Of a stretch of DNA of 64,000 bases, positions 12,101 through 22,400 are shown in pieces. Positions within the stretch are counted from its first letter, which is position 1; every line of letters starts with the position of its first letter. Origin of the DNA: Sphaeramia orbicularis (Eukaryota > Chordata > Actinopteri > Kurtiformes > Apogonidae). The stretch is taken from NCBI RefSeq assembly GCF_902148855.1, contig NC_043964.1:33899984-33963983 (forward strand), written 5' to 3'. Made by a program: the position numbers and the translations under genes. The notes under the pieces are model-generated. The model saw only the letters and a list, made by a program, of their open reading frames with translations, was not told where the DNA came from and made no database searches.

Positions 12101-15008
12101 GTAGAAGGCGAGGTCTCTACAGGTAAATACAACACCTCACACTTCTAGAGTGAAATGATAATAAGATTATTTTTTTTCTTTTGTTTCAAATATAAATAAT
12201 AACTAGAAGCACTCGGAGAGCGCAGACCTCCACCAAGGCTGGTCAGTGCCCCCCCACCCCCCCACCCCGTGGGCCCCCCCACCCCCGATCACCACCAAAA
12301 TTTAATCATTTCTTCCTTATCCCATTTCCAACAAACCCTGAAAATTTCATCCAAATCTGTCCATAACTTTTTGAGTTATGTTGCACACTAATGGACAGAC
12401 AAACAAACAAACAAACAAACAAACAAACAAACCCTGGCAAAAACATAACCTCCTTGGCGGAGGTAATAATCAAAGCAATAAGATAATGGCATATATAATT
12501 ACTTACTCTAAAAAATGGAAATAGGTCTTATCTTGGGTATATTTTACATGATTCGAACATAACTATATGACCTTATTAATAAAGGCAATGTTAAAATCAA
12601 ATAGAACACAAAGATTTTGCAACAATTGAGCAGTAGGTTACAGTAATTACATTGTGCCACAGCTCTGTAATATTTGTGTTTGTATCACAAGCATCTGTAG
12701 AAAGGCAGACAGTGGCAATAATGACTAAGTGGTAACTGGTAGTGTACATTGATACAAGTTCTTGTTTTGTCTTGAGAAAATATCATTCATACCAGAAGAT
12801 CCTTTTGTAGTTTCAGGGATTATCAGTAAACCTAAAAGAAAAGGGAGAATTTGAAAAATCATATGTTTGACATCACTTGTGTTATATTCTAAATTCAGTC
12901 ATTGCTAATTAAGTAAACTTAATGCAATACAATCAGTCATTATTATGCATTTCTTAGCACTAGGTAACATATTAGTTAATGTATTATTAAGCAGTTAATT
13001 AACGTTTACTACTCAAAGTTAGTTAGTAAATTATTAAGCATTAATAAAAGTTGAATAATGTAATTAGTTATCATTATGTTTGCACTATTCAGTATTGGCA
13101 CATGCAGTGTTAGTTCCTGAGGGTTCACGAGCGCTGTATCACACTGCACTGCTTCACAGCATCAATTCGCCGGCTCCGGCACCAGCCCTGCCCCCGGCTC
13201 AGACCCCGGCCCTGTCTTCGGCTCCGACCCCAGCTCCGGTACACACATACCTCATTCAGTCTCCTCCAACACCCCCACTCTTACAGAACAGCCCCAGTTC
13301 ATACCTATCTGGCTAATGTTACATTTCCTAGTGTTAGTGACAAAACAGTTTACCGGTGAACTTTCCATCCTAATATAGATAATATAGTCAAGCTCTGGCC
13401 CTGGCTTCGTTTCCTGTTCAAGTGCTCCAAGCCTCTGAGAAAACACGATTCATGCATGAAGAAGGGTATGTGCCAGGGGGGAAGGGACAAGTGGCAGTTA
13501 ACTTTGATAGACATGTCACCATTCAATCATTTGATGGGCTGGTTAAAATGATTGGATGGTGTTTATTCAGTCCTGTGAGTTCCACAGGTGACTAAATTTT
13601 TTTTAATTTTTATGTTAGAGCATTTAATTAATTGGTTGTAACTGTGGTGTGAGGAGGATTTTAAGCAATATAGTAAAAAAAAAATGCTCCAGGACAAAAT
13701 CTCCTACCCCACCTTTAACATTAGTAACCTGACCTAACCCTTAATAAATGCATGCCTCATAAGCATTACTTAACCATAGATAACCATTAGTGAATGCTTC
13801 TTGGACCCGTATTGTAAAGTGTAAACATGTATCCCTTAGGAAATATATAACAGTGGTAAATAAGCATTACTTAACCATTACTAGTTGAAATGCAGTTGAA
13901 ACAATCACATATAAAGTATTTTACACATTTAATTTAAAACACATTAAAACAAATATTTACAGAACATCTCAACACACACAGAGGAAAATTTAGAGTAAAC
14001 ATGGACATCTGATGTCTTATTTAGTAAAGAACATAACACAACAAAAATAACAATATGGTGACAGAGCATGAAAATAGCAGCCTCTGTTTTTAGTCAGTCT
14101 ACCATCTGTCCAGATGAACTTCCTTGTTTTCTTTTTTTTCTGTCAGCTATTTCAACTTAGTTGCTAACGTTAAACCACACATGTTGTGATCTTAAAAGTC
14201 CTGTCCATCTTCCTGCCAGGAAACTAGTTCAACTATTCATCGTGATGACAGAATAACATCTAGAGAGTTCTGGTATGCTCTAATGCTGCGTTCATGACAA
14301 CTCAGAATTCAGATGAACTTCCTCATGTTTGTTCTAAATTTTCCTCTTTGTGAGTTGAGTTGTTCTGTAAACATCTGTTTTAATGTGTTTCAAATTAAAT
14401 GTGTAAAATGCTTTACATGTGATTGTTTCAACTACGTTTCTACTAATAATGGTTAAGTAATGCTTATTTACCACTGTCATGCATTTCCTAAGGGATACAT
14501 CATGTTTACTCTTATATAAGGGTCCAAAAAACATTCACTAATGGTTACCTATGGTTAAGTAATGCTTATGCATTTATTAAGGGTTAGGTCAGGTTACTAA
14601 TGTTAAACTTCGCTGGAATCAGAACCCAAGCTCCAAGCCCAGTCTCCCTGTTCCTCTTACCCACACAGGAGCTCCCTGTGCTCCCATAACCCACCAGCCC
14701 AGCACCAGTACCAGCAACAACAACTGGTACCGGCAATGGCGTTGGGAACGAAGTAGTAGACAGTTGCCCTTCTCAACCCCATTAGTAAATGATTACTAAA
14801 CAATGTGTTAGTTAATGCTGAGTAGTGCATACATAGTGATAATTAATGACTTTATTCAAATTTTACTAATGTTTAATAATTTATTAAGTAACTTCAAGTA
14901 GTAAACATTAATTAATGGCTTATTAATACATTAACTAATACGTTACCTAGTGCTAAGAAATTCATAATAATGATTGATAATATATTACTTAACAGTTAAT
15001 TAATGCTT

Positions 15009-15047
<39 letters not shown>

Positions 15048-15301
15048 TAAGGGACCATTATTATAAAGTGTTACCAGTTAATTTTTTCCGCCACACAACT
15101 AAAATCTAATCGGACAGACATTAAAAAGTAATATTTCAATCCAAAAAGTTGATTTTTTTCACCGCAAAACTACAATTGTATGTTAAAAAAAATAAATAAA
15201 TAATAAAAAAAAGAAACTCCTATTTGAGAAACTACCCTTGGTTAAAAAGTTAAAACTTGAATACACTCACCCAGGAGAAGTGTTGAGATGTAGAATTTCA
15301 T
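1705..15301 (-). CDS. EGF-TM7-type adhesion GPCR with D8C module, copy A
   Basis: Adhesion G protein-coupled receptor, likely a plasma-membrane receptor of the ADGRE/CD97 kind. I assembled 25 exons with GT-AG borders and consistent phases, giving 3,273 nt and 1,090 residues without an internal stop. Order: signal peptide (residues 1-24), two EGFca modules (24-112), D8C-like module (113-234), EGF (235-278), five EGFca (279-514), GAIN stalk (about 515-720), GPS exon (721-788), seven TM segments (789-1043), tail ending at residue 1090. The start is the only ATG in a short hydrophobic exon (M-K-F-Y-I-S-T-L-L-L) and matches copy B. The EGF and D8C exons are symmetrical (phase 1-1), so they can be skipped in frame. 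Large introns hold transposons. The EGF-TM7 assignment is firm; the orthologue within ADGRE1-5 is not resolved. Confidence 0.88.
3312..4733 (-). CDS. Copy A GAIN domain and GPS exons
   Basis: Exons 4696-4733, 4460-4540, 4332-4361, 4072-4234, 3878-4006, 3624-3799 and 3312-3515 encode the stalk and GAIN domain. Typical blocks are '[15 protein letters not shown]', '[16 protein letters not shown]' and '[18 protein letters not shown]'. The last exon holds the GPS: cysteines at T-C-V-Y-W and D-G-C-W, then [10 protein letters not shown]. The H-L-S/T cleavage triad is intact, so autoproteolysis between L and S and a tethered agonist starting S-T-F-A-L-I-M are expected. Confidence 0.88.
4964..6060 (-). 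CDS. Copy A EGFca exons 3-7
   Basis: Five consecutive phase 1-1 exons: 5917-6060, 5686-5811, 5439-5582, 5186-5332 and 4964-5110. Each encodes one calcium-binding EGF module with the D-[IV]-D-E-C start (the first with D-E-C), six cysteines and the C-x-N-x-x-G-x-[FY] hydroxylation/aromatic region. Tandem EGFca modules form a calcium-stiffened rod that presents the distal domains. All five frames are open and flanked by consensus splice sites. Confidence 0.88.
6818..7608. mobile_element. hAT-like nonautonomous element with tRNA-like interior
   Basis: Ends are near-inverted (tagggctggtt at the left, cccagccctaa at the right), with AT-rich 'aatcgat' stretches just inside. The related intron segment at 12480-12640, a product of the internal duplication, lacks it. 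On the minus strand the middle (about 7030-7165) has a perfect tRNA A-box (TAGCGCAGCGG) and a near-perfect B-box (GGTTCGAGTTT), too far apart for a tRNA. Confidence 0.55.
7755..7965. repeat. Short interspersed repeat 'acctccgccaagg' family, member 1
   Basis: Begins 'ctagaaaagcagagagtgca', continues through 'acctccgccaagg', a C-run, 'atccgtccataactttttga' and an AAAC repeat, and ends near 'aacataatctctgcc'. Other members lie at 12203-12466, 22335-22485 and 58721-58968, so this is a dispersed teleost family with imperfect inverted ends. Confidence 0.6.
7966..8390 (+). mobile_element. Partial copy of the TTAA element of copy C
   Basis: Sequence from 'taactagttacgttgcgaca' to 'atatcactcctttaa' matches the right two thirds of the element at 40446-41068, including the shared 'caacctggagggggtgggg' stretch. 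The left end is missing. A fragment of the foldback family of 33768-34585 ('agagtgctaatgcctaggtc') follows directly. Confidence 0.55.
8391..8515. repeat. Nested repeat fragments
   Basis: A piece of the foldback family seen at 34056-34300 (8391-8460) abuts the end of an 'aaacataacctccttggcgg' family repeat (about 8460-8515). Both are partial. I see nothing coding. Confidence 0.45.
8563..9341 (-). mobile_element. Solo LTR of an LTR retrotransposon
   Basis: A 779-bp unit with TG...CA-type ends (TGTCATGTCTG... on the minus strand) is flanked by the 5-bp direct repeat TCCAG (8558-8562 and 9342-9346). The minus strand carries a polyadenylation motif near its 3' end. Copy B keeps the uninterrupted site (around 22515-22530), so insertion followed the A/B duplication. 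It is a fossil with no internal region; the superfamily is not certain. Confidence 0.75.
9342..9945 (-). mobile_element. L2-type LINE reverse transcriptase fragment (copy A)
   Basis: Minus-strand frames show RT blocks in order: '[20 protein letters not shown]', 'YEVPQGLILGP' and '[19 protein letters not shown]' after a degenerate YxDD box. Stops and frame changes separate them, so the element is dead. The solo LTR at 8563-9341 split it. A plus-strand tail-like segment (9830-9945) adjoins. The same fragment, without the LTR, is at 22500-23070. Confidence 0.7.
10209..10340 (-). CDS. Copy A EGF exon following D8C
   Basis: A 132-nt phase 1-1 exon encodes a short EGF-like module, [13 protein letters not shown] ... 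V-C-R-C-I-N-G-Y, without a calcium-binding D-x-D-E start. The same module follows the D8C exon in copies B, C and D, so D8C plus this EGF behave as one unit. Confidence 0.8.
10341..10894. other. Intron of copy A, no separate feature
   Basis: Intron between the D8C exon and its EGF exon. It is shared with copy B (23486-24194). Small open frames on both strands lack any protein-like pattern. Confidence 0.5.
10895..11260 (-). CDS. Copy A D8C-like exon (uromodulin/GP2 type)
   Basis: One 366-nt exon encodes about 122 residues starting [12 protein letters not shown]. Landmarks shared with the D8C domain of uromodulin and GP2 are the '[14 protein letters not shown]' block, the '[14 protein letters not shown]' block and the terminal 'GYVTC'. 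About five cysteines are present, fewer than the eight or more in uromodulin. In mammals this domain carries glycans that bind bacterial FimH; a similar role here is inference. Confidence 0.72.
11397..11770 (-). CDS. Copy A EGFca exons 1-2
   Basis: Two phase 1-1 exons, 11630-11770 and 11397-11522. The first encodes a calcium-binding EGF module (D-E-C ... G-S-H-I-C-T-C), the second one with [12 protein letters not shown]. Both have six cysteines and the Asn/aromatic consensus. They lie between the signal peptide and the D8C exon, unlike copy C where the D8C comes first. Confidence 0.8.
12203..12466. repeat. Short interspersed repeat 'acctccgccaagg' family, member 2
   Basis: Runs from 'ctagaagcactcggagagcg' through 'acctccaccaagg', C-rich runs and an AAAC microsatellite to 'cctccttggcggaggtaa'. 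Ends are inverted relative to one another (acctcc...aagg and ccttggcggaggt). Confidence 0.6.
12650..12694 (-). pseudogene. Relic D8C exon in copy A
   Basis: Behind a good acceptor (tctacag) the sequence reads D-A-C-D-T-N-T-N-I-T-E-L-W, matching the first 13 codons of the intact D8C exon at 10895-11260. The similarity then stops and no donor follows. It is the stump of a first D8C exon and is very likely not spliced in. Confidence 0.7.
12930..15076. mobile_element. Large foldback (palindromic) element in copy A
   Basis: Two long arms read as inverted copies. Left arm pieces such as 'gcatttcttagcactaggta' (12951) and 'taacccttaataaatgcat' (13735) return inverted at 14955 and 14575. The right end is a TAA run plus 'gggaccattattataaagtg'. 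The GC-rich centre (13140-13330) has a short proline-rich plus-strand frame that looks non-coding. Copy B has nothing here (26215-26280), so it entered copy A alone or was lost from B. Confidence 0.7.
15271..15301 (-). CDS. Copy A first coding exon (signal peptide)
   Basis: The 31-nt exon starts at the ATG (15299-15301) and ends at a G|gtgagt donor. Joined to exon 2 (12793-12831) it encodes a basic-hydrophobic start (M-K-F-Y-I-S-T-L-L-L-G-L-L-I-I) and then a Thr/Ser-rich stretch, as expected of a cleaved signal peptide. Confidence 0.8.
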
Positions 15302-15915
15302 TTTGACACTGACACATCACAGCTGAAGAGTCTAATAAATCCAAATGATCAAGCTTAAAATTTGCACATCACCCAATAAGTGTGTTTAAACGACCTGGTG
15401 TGAATGCAAATTCAATTGAATCTTCTTGAATAGCAAAGACAACAGAAAGTAGAAGGAAGGATGACATTCAGTCATGTAGCTCTGTTACAGCAGTGGAAGG
15501 TGTCTCTTCAAATTGACCGAAGATAAACTCTTCAATATAAAACAACTGCTTTTTGGAAATTCATCATCTTGTGCCCTGTAGTCATGTCAGCATTTATTAA
15601 AAATGCAGACAAAATGTTCCTGTTCTGTGTAAATACTTTTGTTGAGAGTGTCAACAAACTCTGAGCCAACATGTGGCCTGGTCCAAGTGTATTTGGAGTT
15701 TTCACTATTTCCACAAGCCCCTGGGACACGCCCACATTTTCTGGTTTCTGATTGGTTAGTAGTCAGTATTTGTCAAATCTCACCAGGTTGTCAGGTTGCT
15801 TTTAGTGTGAGACATCCACTTCCCCTTTGACAAGTAAACATATAGCAGACAATGGACCTGCTCTAAACATCACAGGTAACAATATTTTTTTGTTGTGTAC
15901 TTGACTGAACTACAG
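15302..15915 (-). promoter_or_regulatory. 5' flank and probable promoter of copy A
   Basis: This flank is nearly the same as that of copy B up to about 15915, where the duplicated unit ends. Reading on the minus strand, a CCAAT-type motif (forward cccaataag, 15371-15379) and an octamer-like ATGTGCAAAT lie 60-80 bp before the ATG. No clear TATA box is seen. The promoter call is inference from position. Confidence 0.35.
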
Positions 15916-17150
15916 GATACAGACAGTGTGTTACTGTCCACTTTCAGCCCATTAAACCCCCTTTTAGTTTCCTTCAACGGCAACAAGCACCTCTTGAAAG
16001 AGAACCATAGCAGAAATCAGATTTCAGTCTCTATGTGTTGTCAGGGTTAATCCAATCTGCCCTGGACATTCAACATGAGTAGTGAAGGTCCATGGAACTT
16101 AAACTGTGTACCATAGGGACTGTTTCTTTAACTAGTCAGATCTCAGTTTCACCTCACAGGGCCGGCTAACTGGCCCTTAGTGTCGTCAGCATTTATCCTT
16201 CCTCTGATTGGATGGTGAGAGCAAAACTATTATTTGATAATGCTTTGGCAATATTCTTTTTGATTTGTGCCACTAAAGCTCATTGAATTGAATTATTCGT
16301 ACATTTGAGGTAGAACTGTTTACGCCCACGATGACTGACGGAGGAGAGGAAAATGATTTGGTCTCAGACATACTTAAACATAACGTGCTCGCACTTGAAA
16401 ACCCTCAGCCTGACTTACAAAAATCTGCAAAATATTGACTGTCACTGACATGTTGATTTGCAATATGTAAAATGTTTGAGACTGTGAATTAATACTGGAA
16501 TTGGTTTGTGCAATAGATGTATAAAGGAATCCAAGACTTATCTAAAACAGTACATACAGTGGTAAAGTATTAATGTAAATGAACCATAAGTATAAGAGAA
16601 ATAAGTCTAACAGAAATAAATATACAATGAGAAATAATTTAAGCTGTTTAGATACTTATCATGTTTAAGAGATCATGTGAGTACATGGCTTTTAATAGTG
16701 ATGAAGAAATAAATGTGAATAACAGAATACACAAAGTGGCATGAGTGTAATAAAGATTTGTCATACTGAGGCTTGATTATGATTTATTTAAGAGCAAACA
16801 TGTCAAAGAAGTGTAAAGGATGCCTTTCAATTTTACTGTACAAATAATCTGGCCTACCAAATATAACCCACTCAGTACCATGACTCCAGCTTTGATTTTA
16901 TTAATTATATTTATTCTTGATTCTCTTATTTATGCATAATATTGTATATGATGTGTATTTCACACCAAGTTAGGGGCAATTCGGTGGCCAGTTAACCTAT
17001 AAACCCATAAAGACCCAAACATCTATCTATGACCAAATGCATCTACTGATGTAAACTGTTTAATACCTGTTGATCTTCTAATGTTATTAATACATGTAAA
17101 TAATTGGTGTAAAAGCCAGAGCTTGGCTATTTTATCTACATTAGGAAAGT
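15916..17150. other. Intergenic spacer A-B
   Basis: AT-rich sequence with scattered short open frames and no recognisable gene, splice pattern or terminal repeats. Confidence 0.5.
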
Positions 17151-17158
17151 TCACCTGC

Positions 17159-17350
17159 AAACTGTTTTGCCACTAACATAAATCACTAGGAAACGTAACA
17201 TTAGCCAGCTAGGTATGAATTGGGGGTGGGGGTGTTGGAGGAGACTGAATGAGGTACACATGGATCCGAGAGCCAAGGCCAGGGCCAGAGCCAGACGAAC
17301 TGATGCTGTGCCATGCTCATGAACCCTCGGGAACAAGCATTGCGCATGCC
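17159..17350 (-). repeat. Fragment related to the foldback centre
   Basis: Read on the minus strand it matches the GC-rich centre of the copy A foldback (13085-13340): 'cattcagtctcctccaacac' and 'ctggctaatgtta' occur in both. It is a separate, diverged member of the same family. Confidence 0.55.
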
Positions 17351-17963
17351 AGTACTCTGGAGGTGCGGCTTCAGGGGGATTTCTGAAGAAAAGGGTTTGG
17401 ACTTTTGAATTGTGAAATGTAGCTTGCTCCACCTTTAAATGTAGGAAAGACCCTGATTTTCACTGAAAGAAAAGGTTACATAAAGAGAAAAATTAATTTG
17501 GGAACTGCCACAGAAGTAACACTGCATCCATATGGGTTAAGGTTAAGGTTAAGCAGACAAAATGGACACATGAGACAATGTGTATGTATTAGTACTCTGG
17601 TACACTCATTTTTGAGGGACTGCCAATGATTTAAATATAAACAGAATATAGAAAGAAAGGATAGATGTTTGGTCATAGTCATGTGACACTATACCACTAA
17701 TGACATGCTTTGTATTCAGATCACTGTTTTAGTAGGTGATAAGCAAAAACCCATCGAAAAAAGAATTCATGGTTGTATTATTTATTTTCTGAAAGTATCA
17801 ACTAAACATCGATAAAAGGAAAAAAATTACACAATGAGTGAAGTAAATCCATATGCTCAGATTGAAATGTAAACATAATCATGTCTTTATCACGATTAAC
17901 ACCAACAGCGTCTCCTGGTTCAGAGTTGATGAGTTTTGTATATTCACATTATTTTCTAAACAA

Positions 17964-19449
17964 TTAGCCATCTTTGTTTTTTCCATCATGTGTCCGTTCT
18001 TCGGTCTTGTCCAAATCCTCTGAGACTGACAGTACATCCTTCTGTTGGAGTACATTAGAAAATGGAATTAATTAATTAATGCTAAATTAAATAAGTCAGA
18101 GGCATGTACCTTTTATTGTACAAACTCACCACAGATCTTTGTTTTCTTTTCTTACAGCAACAACAGGTCAGCCATTTCATGTACTCCTCTCTCACCTACA
18201 TAGTCAAATAAAACTCAGATGTGATTCTGTGCATCTTAAAAAAACATGGACATGATTTAAAGAGGAACAGATTAAAAGGGTGTAGAGAATCGACCTCTTT
18301 GTTGAGTAAACAGTGGACGATGAAGAGGAAGGTTCCCTGTTGTGAGTTGAGAATTATGAAGAGAATCCGGAAGAAAACATTGGTCTGGTACAGGCCAAGA
18401 ATCCAGGTACAGCCCAGGATGAAAAACTGGGCCACGATCTTAAACACTATCAACCTGAAAACACAGACAAGAATATGTTATTTTCATTATTACTGTTTGA
18501 TAATATTGAGGAAAATGATGAATGATCTATGCAGTTATTTCTAGTGACAGAAAACTCATCAGTTATCAGTCAAAATCAAACCTTGTATCTGTGGACTGAG
18601 AGACACCACTCTTCATGTTGGCCAAGGTGGTTCTCAGACTCCATAAAGTAGCACAGAATACCATGCAGTTGAGCTGAAAGAAGAAAAACATTTAGCTTGA
18701 GTTTGGAGGTGACCATTGGAAGGTCTGTAGATAGGTACAGAAGTACACTAATACACTCACTGCAAGGATAGTAATCACTGGTCCAGTTAAAGCCCAATTG
18801 AAGTTACGTTTTTGTGACAACCAGCATCTGCAATTCAATAAAGCATATAAAACCCATAATTAAAAAGAAATCTTCATGAGGACATGAATAAGTTAATGTC
18901 ACTGTTCATGCTACTCACACGCCTGCCTCAGTGGCACCATATCCATCAGAATACACCAATGCAGAGACGCCTACAATCACAAAAGGAACACCGTAGCCAA
19001 TCACATACAGAAGTGGCCTGGGGAGGCCATCTCTCTGGATCACCTGCACCTTAGTGAGTCTGCGGACCAGCAGGTACAGCTGCATTGCTTCCAGCTGCAT
19101 CCACACGAAACTGGCAACAACTAAGAAGTGGAGAATCCCTGCCATGACGGTGCAGGCCAGCTGTGAAGACCAATGAATGGAAGATGTCATATTAGGCCAA
19201 GGAGTACTTCTGAGGATGAAAATCTGCATCTAAGTCTCACTCTACCTCTCGTTCAGCATATTTTTCATTCCACAGCAGCAGTAGGTGTGATAATGAGAGG
19301 CTGAGGCAGAGGTGAAGACGGGCTGTGTTGTTGATTTTGGGGTTCCAGCTGCACAGGAGGAAGGTGAGAATGGCCAAAGCAAAGAAGAAGAGTCCAACAA
19401 TCACACACATTCGGTTCAGCCACTCTAAGAAATCATCTTCTGGTGGAGG
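17964..19449 (-). CDS. Copy B seven-transmembrane and tail exons
   Basis: Exons 19246-19449, 18919-19160, 18761-18827, 18582-18673, 18295-18454, 18130-18195 and 17964-18041. TM3-4 is identical to copy A in translation. The membrane-proximal tail has four Cys in a row (C-C-C-C) where copy A has C-C-C-S. Confidence 0.87.
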
Positions 19450-22400
19450 CTGAGGAGATAAACACACACTAAAAGAAAATGTATACAGAAATCACCCCAA
19501 CTTTGGCTGCAGAAACCTGTTGAAATAAATGCAGTGTGTGAATACACACTAATCTGGAATACCTCCCCGATCTGCATGATGAGGGCGAATGTGGAGAGAT
19601 GAGAGCAGCTGCACACTGTGTAGTTATCAGTAGTGTATGCAACCCAGCAGCCATCCACTGACCAACGCATGGTACTGGTCTTTCCTCCTGTTTTTTTACC
19701 ACCTTGTGCTTCCTCTGGTTTGCCCTCCCAGTACACACATGTCACCATACCATCTCCAGGTAATTTCTAAGGAAACACATTATGACATATAATAAAAGTT
19801 AACAAGACATATGGAATGTATCCATCTTGATAAAGTAGATGGATGGCTGAAATGACTGTTTGATTCATTGACACCTTCTTGTGTTGAACGGTGAAGTTGA
19901 CAGGCTCTGTGAGGTTGGTGTTGTTCACTGAGGGGAGGACTGCAGTAATAACATCAGAGTACATCTCTGTCCTGTTTTCTGTTTTAAAGTATTGATGACT
20001 AAGAAGACTCTCCATCCCATGAAGAGTCAGAAAGGCAGCTGCTGCAGAACCTGGAGATGTCAACATGACACTGACAGTTAATAACACGACAAAACTTTGA
20101 CAACTTTGGGAACTTTTGAACTTCTCACCATTGTTGTTTTCGGCCAAACTTCCCATGTTGATTTCCATGGTGTTTCCATTGGCTGTGAGAGAAGAGCTCT
20201 TTGCTTTGCCTCCAGGTCCAAAGGTTTCTAGACTTAAGTCTAGCACATCAACACCAGCTTGATTCAATATCCACTCAGTATACGAACAATCAGTCCACAG
20301 TAAAGGAAGATGAACATCTCTTACCCACTGTTGAACTCTTTAAGTTCTTTGTCTGATGGTTCTGACCTGGCTCCACCATCGCAGAAACTAAACGGTCTGA
20401 GATGCCCAGGACCGCACTGCCAGTGTCCCCGTCTCCTTCACTACTCACCTTAATTGACCTGGCACGAGGACCAACACCTGACACTTCCTACAAACACAAA
20501 TATGTGCAGTGAATAAGTCACCTGACTGATGAAATCACAAATGAAAGATTGTTATAGTGATACCAGATGTTTATGGAAAAGTACCATAGATGATGCGAAG
20601 CAGTTTTCAATAGTCTGTAGAGAAAGCACAGAAAAAATAAAAAATTAAACAGTTTTATTTATCATTAAGGTTTATTATAGAAACTTCACATTTAAAGTTT
20701 CTTCTGACTGCTTCTGGTAGGACAGTTCCTTCATTGTTTTTCAGGTCATCGTCCATGTAGTCAAGAAAGGCTCTCTCTTTCGTCTGACCCTGGAAGAAAA
20801 TTTACAAGAAGTTAACTACTGAAGGCAGTTTACATAAAATCCAAACTGGTACTATTACAAAATTAGAAAGAAATAGAAAATCCCTTGCAGAAAATCCTTC
20901 TGTTTTTTTTTTGTTTTTTTTCTTCTTCTTACCTCTTTGGGTGTTATCCCATCCAGAACATCTTGAAGACCTGTTGAGTTAATACAAAACAGTTATAAAT
21001 GCATGTATATATTTAGTAACAATCACATAAAAAACTAAGAAGATGGAAAAATCCCTTTTAGCCCCCACTCCTAAACTCCAATAACTGTATGAATGTGTGA
21101 TATTCTCTATTTTTCACTAAACCCACTTCCTGGAACAGACCCGTGGTTTTATGATTGTAATGTAAATTGAGTAATAAACAAACATCCTCAGCTCACTTTT
21201 ACAAAATGAGACTCCTACAGTCCACCGAAGTCCAGTTGAAGGATAAAAACCATCCGGACAAGAACAATAAAAGGTTCCTGGCTTATTAGTGCACACAGTT
21301 TGAAAACCACATATACCTGGAGTTTCACTGCACTCATCTATATCTGTAGAGATAAAAACAGTGTTAATGATCAAACAGCCAAATATATGATCACATATGT
21401 GTAAGTTGTGAAAGTTACCTGTACATGGGTTAGCAATGCTGGCTATCATTTCTGGATTTTTCTCTCGATAACCAGGAAAACACGTACAGATGTGAGACCC
21501 AATGGAATTTGAACAGTTAGAAACAGGTCCACAGATGGTAGCGTCTTCAACACACTCATCAACATCTGAGAAAAACATAAATAAAATACATAATATAGTG
21601 TGTTTATTAAAGACAAATTGGACTGAGGTATTTCAACACTTCATCTTTTCTAATGTGATGTCTATAAATACCAATACAGATGTTGATCTCGGTGGGGTCT
21701 TGAGTTCGGTCAGTCGGTGCGTAACCCACCTCACATGCACAGGTAAGAGCTCCAAATGTGTTGGTGCAAATTGCATCAGGACCACAGATGGTGGAATTAA
21801 AACACTCATTGATATCTGGAGATGAACAGCTACTGTTATTGACAATGCTTTCTTTAGACAAAACACTATTTTCCTTTGTTTGTCACTTTAAATCATTGTT
21901 TAGTTACTGTACACAGACCTACGCAAGGAGCAGTTTGACCAGGACTGAGCAAGAAGCCTTTATGACAATCACACACATAACTTCCAGGATTGTTGGTGCA
22001 GGTCCCGCCATCCCCACAATACTGTCAAGACATTCATCAATATCTACAAAGAGCAGGAATGAAGGTATGTAACATTGTGTCATTTTTATAGCTGGTGTAA
22101 TGTTAACAAATAATAAATGTCACACAGAAACACATGTTCAGATTGTACCTATGCATGGGTTTTCCCACATAGGTGGTGAAGTTGGATCTGTTCCTTCGTA
22201 TCCCTTCCAACAGGTACAGAAGTATGATCCAATAGTATTGGTACAATTAGACTCAGGTCCACAAATTCCACCTAGACTCATCTCACACTCATCTGTGTCT
22301 GTCAACACATGAAACAGACATGATATTTTGGTTGCTCACCACCAAAATCATTTGTTCTTTTTGCCAGTATCATTTCCTAAAAATTGCATCAAAATCCGTC

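Noticed and set aside
13080-13316. Proline-rich plus-strand frame
   Set aside because: It is in the GC-rich centre of a foldback element and has no splice context.
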